A stretch of DNA of 64,000 nucleotides from an uncultured Christensenella sp. (GTDB lineage Bacteria; Bacillota_A; Clostridia; Christensenellales; Borkfalkiaceae). Numbering within the stretch: the stretch's first letter is position 1; every line of letters begins with the position of its first letter. The stretch spans positions 88,912 to 152,911 of the forward strand of contig CAJTTC010000004.1 of the NCBI GenBank assembly GCA_910579295.1, in the 5' to 3' direction. A program made the position numbers and the translations under genes. Below are positions 1 to 8,466 of the stretch, piece after piece. The notes below the pieces were generated by a model. It saw only the letters and a program-made list of their open reading frames with translations, was not told where the DNA came from and made no database searches.

Positions 1-1205
1 TCGGCGAGGCGTCAACAATGGTCAACATTCTGCTTGCCTTTGCGCTCGGCTGTAACGGCGGCTGTTCGGTAATCGTAGCTAAGTATTTCGGCGCAAGAAA
101 TAATTTAAAGGTAAGGGAAACGGTCAACACCGCGCTCATATCCTTCTCCGTACTCTGCGTTGCCGTTATGGCGTTGGGCTTCGGACTTGCCAAACCGTCA
201 ATGTACGTGCTCGACGTCACCGACCCCGTCGTTATGGACGGCAGTCTTACATATCTCTATATCTACCTCGGCTCGTTGCCGTTCGTCTTTCTGTACAATA
301 TCGGTTGCGGAATTTGCTCTGCTCTCGGCGACAGCAAAACGCCCTTTCTCTTTCTCGTCTTTTCGTCGGTGGTTAACGTCGGGCTCGACCTGCTTTTCGT
401 GTGGGTCTTTCATTGGGACGTAGGCGGAGCGGCGTGGGCAACCTTCATTTCACAGGTTGCGGCAACCGTCCTCACGGTGGTTGTACTCTTAAAAAAGCTT
501 AAAGCAATTAAGTGCGAGGAGCGTCCCGCGCGCTTCAACAAGAGTATTTGCAAGGACTTAACCGTCACTTCGATACCCATTATTTTACAGAACAGCTTTG
601 TTTCGGTGGGTAATTTCTTCGTGCAGAAGCGCATAAATCTGATAAGCCTTGACGCGGCGGCGGGCTTTACAACGGGCTTTAAGCTCGTGCAGATAGCCAA
701 CGTCGGCGTGGGCACTATGACTAACGGACTTGCAAATTTCTGCTCGCAGAACAAGGCGGCGGGGCAGATAAGGCGCATAAAGCAGGGATATTTAGCCGTG
801 CTCGCCTACGCAATGTGCACAAGCCTCATATTCTTAGTTCTCTGCGAGTGCTTTCCCCGTGCGCTCACAATGGTATTTATCGAAAACCCCACTGAAGAGG
901 CGGTCAATTCCTCTATTGAGTTTTTGCGCGTCGTTTCGGCGTTCCTGCCAGTCGTGTGCGTTAAAATTGTGTCCGACGGCGCGGTGAGGGGATGCGGCGG
1001 CAACCTCGGGTTTACCATATCAACCTTTACCGACCTCATTTTAAGAGTGGCGTTTGTTTATATTTTAGTCGGCGCGGGTATGGGCTTTTCGGGCGTGTGC
1101 TGGTCGTGGGCGATAGGCTGGTCTACGAGTATGTTCATAGCGCTCGGCTTCTTTATCGGCACGCCGTGTCTGCGCAAGCCCAAAACAGCAGGGCAAAATA
1201 CTTGA
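1..1205 (+). CDS. MATE-family multidrug/Na+ antiporter, 5' end outside window
   Basis: The frame is open from the first bases of the window, so the gene begins upstream; the first in-window ATG (18) is internal to a conserved segment (G-E-A-S-T-M before it). The visible ~400 residues form about ten hydrophobic helices in the two-bundle pattern of MATE exporters, including the family-typical segment with N-G-G-C-S-V followed by a Y-F-G-A loop near the start. MATE proteins expel cationic drugs or metabolites across the cytoplasmic membrane in exchange for Na+ or H+. The C-terminus ends normally with a short polar tail. Nothing in the neighbourhood defines its substrate. Base composition matches the host genes that follow. 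Family assignment is safe; the specific substrate is unknown. Confidence 0.85.
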   Translation, partial: GEASTMVNILLAFALGCNGGCSVIVAKYFGARNNLKVRETVNTALISFSVLCVAVMALGFGLAKPSMYVLDVTDPVVMDGSLTYLYIYLGSLPFVFLYNIGCGICSALGDSKTPFLFLVFSSVVNVGLDLLFVWVFHWDVGGAAWATFISQVAATVLTVVVLLKKLKAIKCEERPARFNKSICKDLTVTSIPIILQNSFVSVGNFFVQKRINLISLDAAAGFTTGFKLVQIANVGVGTMTNGLANFCSQNKAAGQIRRIKQGYLAVLAYAMCTSLIFLVLCECFPRALTMVFIENPTEEAVNSSIEFLRVVSAFLPVVCVKIVSDGAVRGCGGNLGFTISTFTDLILRVAFVYILVGAGMGFSGVCWSWAIGWSTSMFIALGFFIGTPCLRKPKTAGQNT

Positions 1206-1249
1206 TTTATATTCGTATTTATGGTAAAATTCCTTATATATTAAGGAAT
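1202..1249 (+). promoter_or_regulatory. leuA promoter and SD-covering hairpin
   Basis: A sigma-A type promoter reads TTGATT (1202-1207), 17-base spacer, TAAAAT (1225-1230) with an extended TG one base before the -10. Directly overlapping is a perfect 8-bp inverted repeat, ATTCCTTA (1229-1236) and TAAGGAAT (1242-1249), whose right arm holds the leuA ribosome binding site AAGGA (1243-1247). A transcript started at this promoter (about 1237) would lack the left arm, whereas read-through from upstream would carry the full hairpin and have its SD paired. No T-box or leucine leader peptide is apparent. Confidence 0.5.
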
Positions 1250-1252
1250 ACT

Positions 1253-2911
1253 ATGAATAATTATACAAAATATAAAAAACAATTCATACTGCCGCCCGTC
1301 GAGTGCTCGGGTTGGTCGAAAAAATTCAGCGTGGAGCGCGCGCCCGTGTGGTGCTCGGTAGACCTGCGCGACGGCAATCAAAGCTTAATCGAGCCTATGT
1401 CGCTCGAAACCAAGCTCGAATTTTTCAAGTTGCTCGTTGAAATAGGCTTCAAGGAGATAGAAGTCGGCTTCCCTGCGGCGAGCCAAACGGAGTACGACTT
1501 TCTGCGCAGGCTAATCGAGGACGACCTTATCCCCGACGGCGTAACCGTGCAGGTGCTTACGCAGGCGCGGGAGCATATAATCAAAAAGACGTTCGAGGCG
1601 CTTAAAGGCGTAAAGAGCGCGATAGTGCATGTCTACAATTCAACTTCGGTTGCTCAGCGCGAGCAGGTGTTCGCCAAGGATAAAGAGCAGATTAAAAAGA
1701 TTGCCGTGGACGGCGCGCTCCTTTTGAAGAAGCTTGCGGCGGAGAACGGCGGCAATTACCGCTTCGAGTATTCCCCCGAATCGTTCACGGGTACGGAGCC
1801 GGAGTACGCGTTGGAGGTCGTCAACGCCGTGCTCGACGTATGGCAACCCTCGAAGGACAACAAGGCTATAATAAATCTGCCCGCCACGGTGGAAAACGCT
1901 ATGCCGCACGTATACGCAAGTCAGGTTGAGTACATATCAAAGAATATGAAATACCGTGACGGCGTAGTGCTGTCGCTTCACCCGCACAACGACAGAGGGT
2001 GCGGCGTGGCAAGCGCGGAGTTCGGCTTGCTTGCGGGCGCGGACAGGATAGAAGGCACGCTCTTCGGCAACGGCGAGCGCACGGGCAACGTCGATATTAT
2101 TACGCTTGCGGGCAATATGTTTTCGCAGGGCGTCGACCCTAAGTTGAATTTTTCGGATATGCCGCGCATAACCGCTCTGTATAAAAGCTTTACGGCAATG
2201 CCCGTAAGTCCGCGCCACCCGTATGCGGGCGAGTTGGTTTTCGCCGCCTTTTCGGGCAGTCATCAGGACGCTATCGCTAAGGGTATGGCGTTCCGCAAAA
2301 AAACGGGGCGCGAGGTGTGGGACGTTCCCTATCTTCCGATTGACCCCGAGGACGTCGGCAGAGAGTATCAGACGGACGTTATCCGCATAAACTCACAGTC
2401 GGGCAAGGGCGGCGTGGGCTACGTTATGCTCACGGGCTACGGGATAGAGATGCCCGCCAGAATGAAGGAGCATTTCGGCTATAAGGTTAAGGCTGTTTCG
2501 GACAGGGAGCATAAGGAATTAAAGCCCGCCGAGGTGTATGCGGTATTTGAGCGCAATTACCTCTCGCCCGAACGTCGCTTTACGATAACCGAATGTCATT
2601 TCCGTCAGACGGACGGCATAGAAGCTACCCTTACCGTCGATTACGGCGAGGATAAAGCGACAGTCAATGCGGCGGGTAACGGCAGGTTAGACGCTGTATC
2701 CAACGCGCTCAAAGCTCTGTTCGGTCTCGAATACGTGGTGACGGGCTACGAACAGCACGCGCTGACCGACGGCTCGCGTTCGCAGGCGATTTCGTACGTC
2801 GGAGTGGAGTGCAATGGTAAAACCTTTTGGGGCGCGGGCATAGACGACGATATTATCAACAGCTCGTACAAGGCTCTCGCCGCCGCCGTAAACAACCTGC
2901 TCTGCAATTAA
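1253..2911 (+). CDS. leuA: 2-isopropylmalate synthase
   Basis: Condenses acetyl-CoA with 2-oxoisovalerate to 2-isopropylmalate, the first committed step of leucine synthesis, in the cytoplasm. The 552-residue protein has the TIM-barrel signature D-L-R-D-G-N-Q at residues 37-43 and the metal-binding H-P-H-N-D motif (H243, H245). The C-terminal third (from about residue 430) is the leucine-sensing regulatory domain. The N-terminal layout (Y-x-K-Y-x-x, P-P-V, W) is that of the longer, fungal-like LeuA type. An upstream extension of this frame into the MATE gene is rejected in favour of ATG 1253, which has AAGGA five bases ahead. leuB, leuC and leuD are not adjacent, so it appears monocistronic here. 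Confidence 0.95.
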   Translation: MNNYTKYKKQFILPPVECSGWSKKFSVERAPVWCSVDLRDGNQSLIEPMSLETKLEFFKLLVEIGFKEIEVGFPAASQTEYDFLRRLIEDDLIPDGVTVQVLTQAREHIIKKTFEALKGVKSAIVHVYNSTSVAQREQVFAKDKEQIKKIAVDGALLLKKLAAENGGNYRFEYSPESFTGTEPEYALEVVNAVLDVWQPSKDNKAIINLPATVENAMPHVYASQVEYISKNMKYRDGVVLSLHPHNDRGCGVASAEFGLLAGADRIEGTLFGNGERTGNVDIITLAGNMFSQGVDPKLNFSDMPRITALYKSFTAMPVSPRHPYAGELVFAAFSGSHQDAIAKGMAFRKKTGREVWDVPYLPIDPEDVGREYQTDVIRINSQSGKGGVGYVMLTGYGIEMPARMKEHFGYKVKAVSDREHKELKPAEVYAVFERNYLSPERRFTITECHFRQTDGIEATLTVDYGEDKATVNAAGNGRLDAVSNALKALFGLEYVVTGYEQHALTDGSRSQAISYVGVECNGKTFWGAGIDDDIINSSYKALAAAVNNLLCN

Positions 2912-3009
2912 AATCCCCGACCTAAACGTCGCGCCGTCGCGAGGCGTTGCGCCGTATAGCGGGGTGTGCTCGGGGCTGAAAAAAATAAATTCTGTAAAAG
3001 GCAAAAATT

Positions 3010-4041
3010 ATGATAGACGGACCTCTTTTTTCAATAGGAAGCCTGCATTTTTATCCGTACGGTATGTGTATGGCGCTGGGCATAATCCTGTGTTTCGCTT
3101 TTCTGATGTTCGCGTTTACAAAGCGCAACTTCAACGACGAGGCGATAGATAAAATTCTGTTCATAGGCGTCTTCGCTACGGCGTTCGGCGTGTTTATGGC
3201 AATGGTCTTTCAGGCGCTGTACGACTATATCGAAAACCCGTCGGGCGGGTTCGATCTGGGCGGTTCTATGACGTTTCAGGGCGGGCTTATCGGCGGCGTT
3301 GCAAGCTTTCTTCTCGTGTGGAATTTGTACGTCTTCGTCATTGCGCCCCGCACAAAAATCAAGTTTTTACAGAACAATATGAACGCGGCTATCAGCGACG
3401 CGCTACCCATAATTCCAATCGGTATAACCATTGCGCACGCATTCGGTCGTCTGGGCTGTACGTTCGCCGGTTGCTGTCACGGAGCGCAGACCGACGCGTG
3501 GTACGGAATATGGATGTATACGGCGGAGTTCGGCTATGCAAAGGTTGTGCCTACTCAGCTCTTCGAGTGCCTGTTCCTCGTTGCGCTCACGGGAGTAATG
3601 GCGTTACTCTTTTTCAGGTTTAAGTTCAAGTACAATTTCGGGCTCTACGCAATCGCGTACGGCGTATGGCGCTTTATCATAGAGTTCGTAAGGGACGACC
3701 ACCGCGGCAACTTTGTCGGCGGCTTAACGCCCTCGCAGTTCTGGTCGATAATAATGGTCATCGTCGGAATAGGCTATTTCTTCCTTGTAAAGTACTTCTT
3801 GTCGCGCTTCGAAAAGCACCCCGAGCTTCAATCTCCCGTACGTCAACCCAAGGGCAAAAAGGCAAAAAATGCCCAAACGCTTGAAATTGTCAGCGCCGAG
3901 GGAAAAGTCGAGGAAAACGCCGAAGTCGATGTCGGTGAAAGCGCCGAAGAAAACGCCGAAGTCGATGTCGGTGAAAGCGCCGAAAACGGTTTGCAACAGA
4001 CGGGCGACGGTAATTCGGAAGGGGAAAACCGACCGCAGTAA
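3010..4041 (+). CDS. lgt: Prolipoprotein diacylglyceryl transferase
   Basis: Integral membrane enzyme that moves diacylglyceryl from phosphatidylglycerol to the lipobox cysteine of prolipoproteins, the first step of lipoprotein maturation. About seven hydrophobic segments, the glycine-rich G-G-L-I-G-G segment (residues ~94-101), the signature around G-R-L-G-C-T-F-A-G-C-C-H-G (residues ~150) and the R-F-I-I-E-F-V-R-D-D segment near residue 225 all fit Lgt. In the first motif the usual histidine of H-G-G-L is glutamine. The C-terminus carries a non-family acidic tail of about 80 residues with an exact duplication. It would act on host lipoproteins and probably on the ICE-encoded lipoprotein at 19660. 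Confidence 0.9.
   Translation: MIDGPLFSIGSLHFYPYGMCMALGIILCFAFLMFAFTKRNFNDEAIDKILFIGVFATAFGVFMAMVFQALYDYIENPSGGFDLGGSMTFQGGLIGGVASFLLVWNLYVFVIAPRTKIKFLQNNMNAAISDALPIIPIGITIAHAFGRLGCTFAGCCHGAQTDAWYGIWMYTAEFGYAKVVPTQLFECLFLVALTGVMALLFFRFKFKYNFGLYAIAYGVWRFIIEFVRDDHRGNFVGGLTPSQFWSIIMVIVGIGYFFLVKYFLSRFEKHPELQSPVRQPKGKKAKNAQTLEIVSAEGKVEENAEVDVGESAEENAEVDVGESAENGLQQTGDGNSEGENRPQ
3913..3984 (+). repeat. Exact 2 x 36-bp tandem repeat in the lgt tail
   Basis: Two identical, adjacent 36-bp units (3913-3948 and 3949-3984) encode a 12-residue acidic motif twice (E-N-A-E-V-D-V-G-E-S-A-E). The lack of any synonymous difference indicates recent duplication or slippage. The tail is predicted to be cytoplasmic or surface-exposed and is outside the catalytic core. 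Confidence 0.9.
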
Positions 4042-4061
4042 ACTCAATCATACAATCAAAG

Positions 4062-4094
4062 CCTGCAATCGCAAGATTGCGGGTATTTTTTTAT
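4062..4094 (+). terminator. Rho-independent terminator after lgt
   Basis: A 9-bp stem (4062-4070 with 4075-4083, one G-U pair) closes a GCAA tetraloop and is followed by a T-rich run (4084-4094). It separates lgt from spoVT. Confidence 0.85.
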
Positions 4095-4136
4095 TTGTAA
4101 ACGTACAAACTGTTTTTGTTGTAAAAAGGAGAAAAT

Positions 4137-4682
4137 ATGAAAGCAACAGGAATAGTTAGAAGAATAGACGAACTCGGCAGAGTGGTAATCCCCAAGGAAA
4201 TCCGTTCTACCCTGCGTTTAAAGAGCGGCGACCCGTTGGAAATATTTACCGACCGTGACGAGCTGATGCTCAAAAAGTACTCGCCGATAGCCTCGCTCGA
4301 AAAATTTTCGGAGGGCACGGCAAAGAGCCTTTCCGAACTCTCGGGACATCTTGCGATCGTCTGCGACACCGACGAGGTGCTGCACGCGGCGGGCAGCGGC
4401 AAGCGCGAGGTTGCCGGCAGAGCCGTTTCCCAAAAGCTGGATAAGATTATGCAGGAGCGCAGAAGCTACGTTGCCAATCTTGCCGAGGGCGGCGATATCG
4501 TTCCCATATGCGAGGGCGACGGCAGTGCGATAACCGCGCAGATAATAGTGCCGATAGTTTCTAACGGCGACTGTCTGGGCGCGGTTGCGCTTGTATCCAC
4601 GGAGCAGGGCGCAAAAATAGAGGCGGGCGCGTGCAAGTTAGCGCAGTTATCGGCGACAATTCTTGCAAACCAATTCGAATAA
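4137..4682 (+). CDS. spoVT: Stage V sporulation transcriptional regulator SpoVT
   Basis: DNA-binding regulator of late forespore genes. Residues 1-50 form a swapped-hairpin AbrB domain with the near-invariant start M-K-A-T-G-I-V-R-R-I-D-E-L-G-R-V-V-I-P-K-E; the remaining ~130 residues form the GAF-like domain that distinguishes SpoVT (about 180 aa) from AbrB (about 95 aa). In spore formers spoVT is a sigma-G target, which matters because sigG is interrupted downstream in this window. It is followed after four bases by a SpoVB-like gene, the same order as spoVT-yabM-yabN in Bacillus. RBS AAGGAG lies eight bases before the ATG. Confidence 0.95.
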   Translation: MKATGIVRRIDELGRVVIPKEIRSTLRLKSGDPLEIFTDRDELMLKKYSPIASLEKFSEGTAKSLSELSGHLAIVCDTDEVLHAAGSGKREVAGRAVSQKLDKIMQERRSYVANLAEGGDIVPICEGDGSAITAQIIVPIVSNGDCLGAVALVSTEQGAKIEAGACKLAQLSATILANQFE

Positions 4683-4686
4683 ATAA

Positions 4687-6054
4687 ATGAAAAAGCAAAG
4701 CTATATAAAGGGCGCGATAATAATATCTGTGGGCGGCTTTTTGTCCAAGCTTCTCGGCGCAATCTACCGCATACCCCTCGTTGCCTATCTCGGCGGCGAG
4801 GGTATGGGTATTTACCAAATGGTATATCCGCTGTACTGCATTCTATTAACCGTATCGGCGAGCGGCATACCTACGGGCATTGCGCGGCTCATTTCGTCGG
4901 GGGGAGCTAACGGAGCGGAGAAAAAAGCTTTCTACCTGTACGGCGGCATAGGGCTTATAGGCTCGCTTATAATGTTTGCGCTCTCCGTGCCTCTCGCCGC
5001 GGCGCAGGGCGAAACGGAGGTGGCTCTCTGTTGCCGTCTGCTTTCGCCGTCGGTGTTCTTTGTCGCTCTCATCTCGGTCGTTCGCGGCTATTTTCAGGGC
5101 AGAGGCAATATGTATCCCACGGCGTTTACAGAGGTTGCCGAGCAGTTAATCAAGGTGGGAGCGGGCATTTCGTTGGCGGGGCTGTACCGCGGTAACATAG
5201 CCAAAGCAACCGCCGCGGCAGTGCTCGCCGTAACAATAAGCGAAATTGTCACCTGCGTTTTTGCCGCCGCTCTGTATCTCGGCGAACGCACGAAGCAGAA
5301 GCCGCTCTACCGTCAGACGGGCGGCGCGTCGGTAAAGAGCATACTTGCCTACACCGTGCCGCTCACATTTACGGCGATAGCAATGCCCGTAAGTCAGCTT
5401 CTGGAAAGCATAGCGGTAGTCAATATACTGCGCTCCTCGGCTGAAAACGCCACCGCGCTTTACGGCATTTTCTCGGGTTGCGCGGTAACAATTATCAATC
5501 TTCCCGTGTCGGTAACGTACGGGCTGGCGGCGGCAAGCGTGCCCAATATCTCCCCGTTGGCGGCAAACGGCGATTTTAAGGGGGCAAAGCGCGAGGTGAA
5601 AAAGGCGCTGTTGTATACCGCCGCAATATCCGTTCCCTTCGCCGTCGCTCTGTACGTCTTCGCGCCGCTTGCCGCGCGTATCATTTTCCCGTCGCTGACA
5701 GGCGAAGAAAAGGGGCTCTTGATAACTCTCGTGCGCATAATGTCGGTAAACGCCGTCACGTCCTCGCTCGTACAAACCTCTTCGGCGTGCATAACCTCGC
5801 TCGGCAGACCTCTGCTCGGCACGGTTACGCAGTGGGTAACGGGCGTTATAAGGGTTGCGCTGTCCGCGCTCCTCGTAGCGTTCACCCCGCTGTCGATTGT
5901 CGGCGTAGCCGTTTCGGCAAATTGTTGTTATTTGGTTGCGGTTATTCTCAATTTCTGCTATATTATAATGGTAAATAATAAAAAGGGGCAGAACAATGTC
6001 AATAACGTTGATAGGCTTGGGAATAAAGGCAGGGGACTTAACGCGGTCGGCTGA
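4687..6054 (+). CDS. SpoVB/YabM-type oligosaccharide flippase (MOP superfamily)
   Basis: A polytopic membrane protein of 455 residues with about 12-14 helices. The N-terminus (K-G-A-I-I-I-S-V-G-G-F-L-S-K-L-L-G-A-I-Y-R-I-P-L) is typical of the SpoVB/YabM branch of MurJ-like flippases, thought to move lipid-linked wall or cortex precursors across the membrane. Its position between spoVT and a yabN-type mazG supports the YabM identification. The last 20 residues (59 bases) overlap the start of mazG in another frame and look like a non-conserved polar tail. It could equally be called SpoVB; sequence alone does not separate the two paralogues. Confidence 0.85.
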   Translation: MKKQSYIKGAIIISVGGFLSKLLGAIYRIPLVAYLGGEGMGIYQMVYPLYCILLTVSASGIPTGIARLISSGGANGAEKKAFYLYGGIGLIGSLIMFALSVPLAAAQGETEVALCCRLLSPSVFFVALISVVRGYFQGRGNMYPTAFTEVAEQLIKVGAGISLAGLYRGNIAKATAAAVLAVTISEIVTCVFAAALYLGERTKQKPLYRQTGGASVKSILAYTVPLTFTAIAMPVSQLLESIAVVNILRSSAENATALYGIFSGCAVTIINLPVSVTYGLAAASVPNISPLAANGDFKGAKREVKKALLYTAAISVPFAVALYVFAPLAARIIFPSLTGEEKGLLITLVRIMSVNAVTSSLVQTSSACITSLGRPLLGTVTQWVTGVIRVALSALLVAFTPLSIVGVAVSANCCYLVAVILNFCYIIMVNNKKGQNNVNNVDRLGNKGRGLNAVG

Positions 6055-7405
6055 ACGCGCGCTTGAAGCGGCGGAAAAAATTTTTGCGCGTACGTCGCAG
6101 ACCGATAGCTTTAAAGGATTGGAGGGTTACGCGGTTGAAACGCTCGACAGCGTGTTCGCCGCGTCGCGCAACTTCGACACGCTGAATAAAAACCTTGCAA
6201 ATACCGTGTTGCAGGCGGGAAAGACGGCAAACGTATGCTATTGTGTGGACGGAGCTGTCAGCGAGGACGAGGCGTGCAAAATAATATTGAAGAAAGATAA
6301 AAACGCCGTCGTTTGCGAGGGCGTTTCCCGCGTTTCGCTCGTAAAGGATCTGGCGGGCTTGAAGTGCTCGCAGGTTACGTCGCTCTCGGCGTACGAGGTG
6401 CGCTCGCTCAAAAGTTGCCGCGCCGCCGTTGTATACGATATAGACGACTATTACGCTGCTTCCGAAGTAAAGCTTGTACTGTCCGACCTGTTCGGCGAGG
6501 AAAAAACGTGCGCATTTGTGCGCGGCGACAGCGTTAAAAATATAAAGATTTATGAGTTAGACCGTCAGAAAAATTACGGGCTCGACTGCGCGGTTGCTGT
6601 GGAAGAGGGCGATTTTTTGAAAAAGGACAGGTACGACTACGACGACCTTGTGCACCTTGTCGGGCTTCTCCGCGCCCCCGGCGGTTGCCCCTGGGACAGA
6701 GCGCAGACCAACGAGAGTATCAAGGGTAACGTCGTTGAAGAGGCGTACGAGCTTGCCGACGCGATAGAGCGGCGGGACGACGACGGCATTTTGGAGGAAA
6801 CGGGCGATATACTGTTGCAGGCGGCGTTTCACTCCGTACTTAAAGGCGAGCAGGGCGTGTTCAATGCGACTGACGCCATAACGGGCAACGTTAAAAAACT
6901 AATCTTCCGACATTCGCACATCTTCGGCGGCGACAAGGCGGCAAGCGAGAGCGAGGCGCTGGGCGTTTGGGATAAGAACAAGCTCGAGGAAAAACATATG
7001 ACGACTTTCGGCGAGAGCGTTCTGGCAGTTCCAAAAAACTTTCCCGCCTGTATGCGCGCTCAGAAGGTGGGCAAGCGCGCCGCGAAGAGCGGTATGGATT
7101 TTCTTTCTCCCGTGTCGGCTTCCGAAAAACTGTGGGAAGAGGTGAAAGAAATGGTAGAGGCAATGCAGTCGGGCGATAAAGACAGGGTGTTCGACGAGGC
7201 GGGCGACGTGCTCTTTGCCGCCGTCAACACATGTCGCCTTGCGGGCGTAGACTGCGAGGAGGCTCTGCGCGCCGCTACCGATAAATTCGCCAAACGCTTT
7301 GTGGAGTGTGAAAAACTCATAATCGCCGACGGCAAAAACATAACCGAGCTTGACGAATTGGAGCTTGACTATTATTGGGTGAAGGCAAAAAATGCACTTG
7401 CATAA
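5996..7405 (+). CDS. mazG: MazG nucleotide pyrophosphohydrolase with tetrapyrrole-methylase-like N-domain (YabN type)
   Basis: Residues 1-~205 resemble the tetrapyrrole (SAM-dependent) methylase fold (V/I-x-G-L-G-x-x-x-G-D near the start), although the methylase motifs are degenerate. Residues ~215-465 hold tandem MazG domains: L-R-A-P-G-G-C-P-W-D-R-A-Q-T is the MazG hallmark, and E-E-x-Y-E and E-E-x-G-D are the Mg2+-binding motifs. MazG hydrolyses (d)NTPs to monophosphates and cleans the nucleotide pool. The start is supported by the conserved N-terminus even though it lies 59 bases inside the preceding gene. The stop overlaps the dusB start by 14 bases, suggesting translational coupling. 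Confidence 0.9.
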   Translation: MSITLIGLGIKAGDLTRSAERALEAAEKIFARTSQTDSFKGLEGYAVETLDSVFAASRNFDTLNKNLANTVLQAGKTANVCYCVDGAVSEDEACKIILKKDKNAVVCEGVSRVSLVKDLAGLKCSQVTSLSAYEVRSLKSCRAAVVYDIDDYYAASEVKLVLSDLFGEEKTCAFVRGDSVKNIKIYELDRQKNYGLDCAVAVEEGDFLKKDRYDYDDLVHLVGLLRAPGGCPWDRAQTNESIKGNVVEEAYELADAIERRDDDGILEETGDILLQAAFHSVLKGEQGVFNATDAITGNVKKLIFRHSHIFGGDKAASESEALGVWDKNKLEEKHMTTFGESVLAVPKNFPACMRAQKVGKRAAKSGMDFLSPVSASEKLWEEVKEMVEAMQSGDKDRVFDEAGDVLFAAVNTCRLAGVDCEEALRAATDKFAKRFVECEKLIIADGKNITELDELELDYYWVKAKNALA

Positions 7406-8336
7406 AGTAAAAATCGGCGGCTTGGAAACGCCGAACAACGTGTTTTTAGCGCCGCTTGCGGGGTACACGAACGCGGTGTTCAGAAGTATGTGTATACGGC
7501 TGGGCGCGGGGCTTACTTTTACCGAAATGGTCAGCGCAAAGGGGCTTTGCTATAACAGCGAAAATACGCGCGAGCTGTTGCAATTGACCCCCGAATATGG
7601 CGCGATTAACGCCTGTCAGCTGTTCGGAAGCGAGCCCGAATATATGCGGCGGGCGGCTTGCGGCGAATACCTTGCGCCGTTTGATTTAATTGATATAAAT
7701 ATGGGCTGTCCCGTGCCTAAAATTTTTAAAAACGGCGAGGGCAGCGCTCTGCTATCGGATATCCCGCTTGCTCAAAGCCTTGTCAGGGCGGCAAAGGCGA
7801 GCGGCAAACCCGTGTCTGTCAAATTCCGCATAGGCATAGACGGGGAGCATATCGTCACGCGGGATTTTGCGGTGGCGATGCGGGACGCGGGCGCGGATAT
7901 GATAACCGTACACGGGCGCACGCGCAATAAAATGTACTCGGGCGAAGTCGACTATGGCGAAATTGCAAAGGCAAAGTCGGCGGTGGATATCCCCGTAATT
8001 GCAAACGGCGGAGTGTTCTGCCTTGCCGACGCGGACAGGCTTATGGACGAAACGGGCACGGACGGCGTTATGTTGGCGCGTGGAGCAATGTACAATCCGT
8101 TTGTCTTTGCCGAAATAACGGGCGCAGGCGTACCCGACAAAAAAGCCGTGATAGCCGATCAACTCAACCGCACTTTCGCTCTGTATGACAGCCGCTTTGC
8201 AACCGTGTATATGCGCAAGATGATAAGCTTTTACGTCAAGGGACAGAAAAACGCCGCGGCTCTGCGGGTAAAGCTTATGGTCGCCGACAGCAAAGAGGAG
8301 ATAGAGGATATACTTAGCGGCGTGTCTTTTAATTAA
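7392..8336 (+). CDS. dusB: tRNA-dihydrouridine synthase
   Basis: FMN enzyme that reduces uridines in the tRNA D-loop using NADPH. The 314-residue protein has the Dus TIM barrel: L-A-P-L-A-G-Y-T-N (residues ~20), D-I-N-M-G-C-P-V-P-K (catalytic Cys at ~100), V-K-F-R-I-G (~145), H-G-R-T-R (~175) and N-G-G-V (~200). The start overlaps the 3' end of mazG, so both are probably one transcript starting at spoVT or the flippase gene. In Clostridia dus genes are usually annotated DusB. Confidence 0.93.
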   Translation: MHLHKVKIGGLETPNNVFLAPLAGYTNAVFRSMCIRLGAGLTFTEMVSAKGLCYNSENTRELLQLTPEYGAINACQLFGSEPEYMRRAACGEYLAPFDLIDINMGCPVPKIFKNGEGSALLSDIPLAQSLVRAAKASGKPVSVKFRIGIDGEHIVTRDFAVAMRDAGADMITVHGRTRNKMYSGEVDYGEIAKAKSAVDIPVIANGGVFCLADADRLMDETGTDGVMLARGAMYNPFVFAEITGAGVPDKKAVIADQLNRTFALYDSRFATVYMRKMISFYVKGQKNAAALRVKLMVADSKEEIEDILSGVSFN

Positions 8337-8390
8337 TAAATAAACTGACAAAAAGGGGACGCATTAAAATAAAATTAATACTTTAATATC

Positions 8391-8425
8391 AATCGACGCA
8401 ATTCGTGCAATTGCGTCGATTTTTT
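8391..8425 (+). terminator. Strong terminator after dusB
   Basis: A perfect 13-bp stem (8391-8403 with 8409-8421), 5-base loop, and a T-run directly after. It ends the spoVT-flippase-mazG-dusB transcript before the spoIIG operon. Confidence 0.93.
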
Positions 8426-8431
8426 ACATTT

Positions 8432-8457
8432 TTCGACAGGCAAAAGCGCGCTATAAT
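8432..8457 (+). promoter_or_regulatory. Candidate Spo0A-controlled spoIIG promoter
   Basis: TTCGACA (8432-8438) is the reverse complement of a perfect 0A box (TGTCGAA), and a consensus -10 TATAAT lies at 8452-8457. No standard -35 is visible at the right distance, as expected for a Spo0A-activated promoter such as spoIIG in Bacillus. Transcription would start near 8464, only a few bases before the spoIIGA ATG at 8467, and no SD is visible there, so the mRNA may be leaderless or a second start may be used. Confidence 0.5.
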
Positions 8458-8466
8458 GCTTGCACG

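Noticed and set aside
5146..5775. Long open frame on the minus strand of the flippase gene
   Set aside because: Antisense openness is expected in GC-rich DNA; the product has no family features and there is no SD or promoter.
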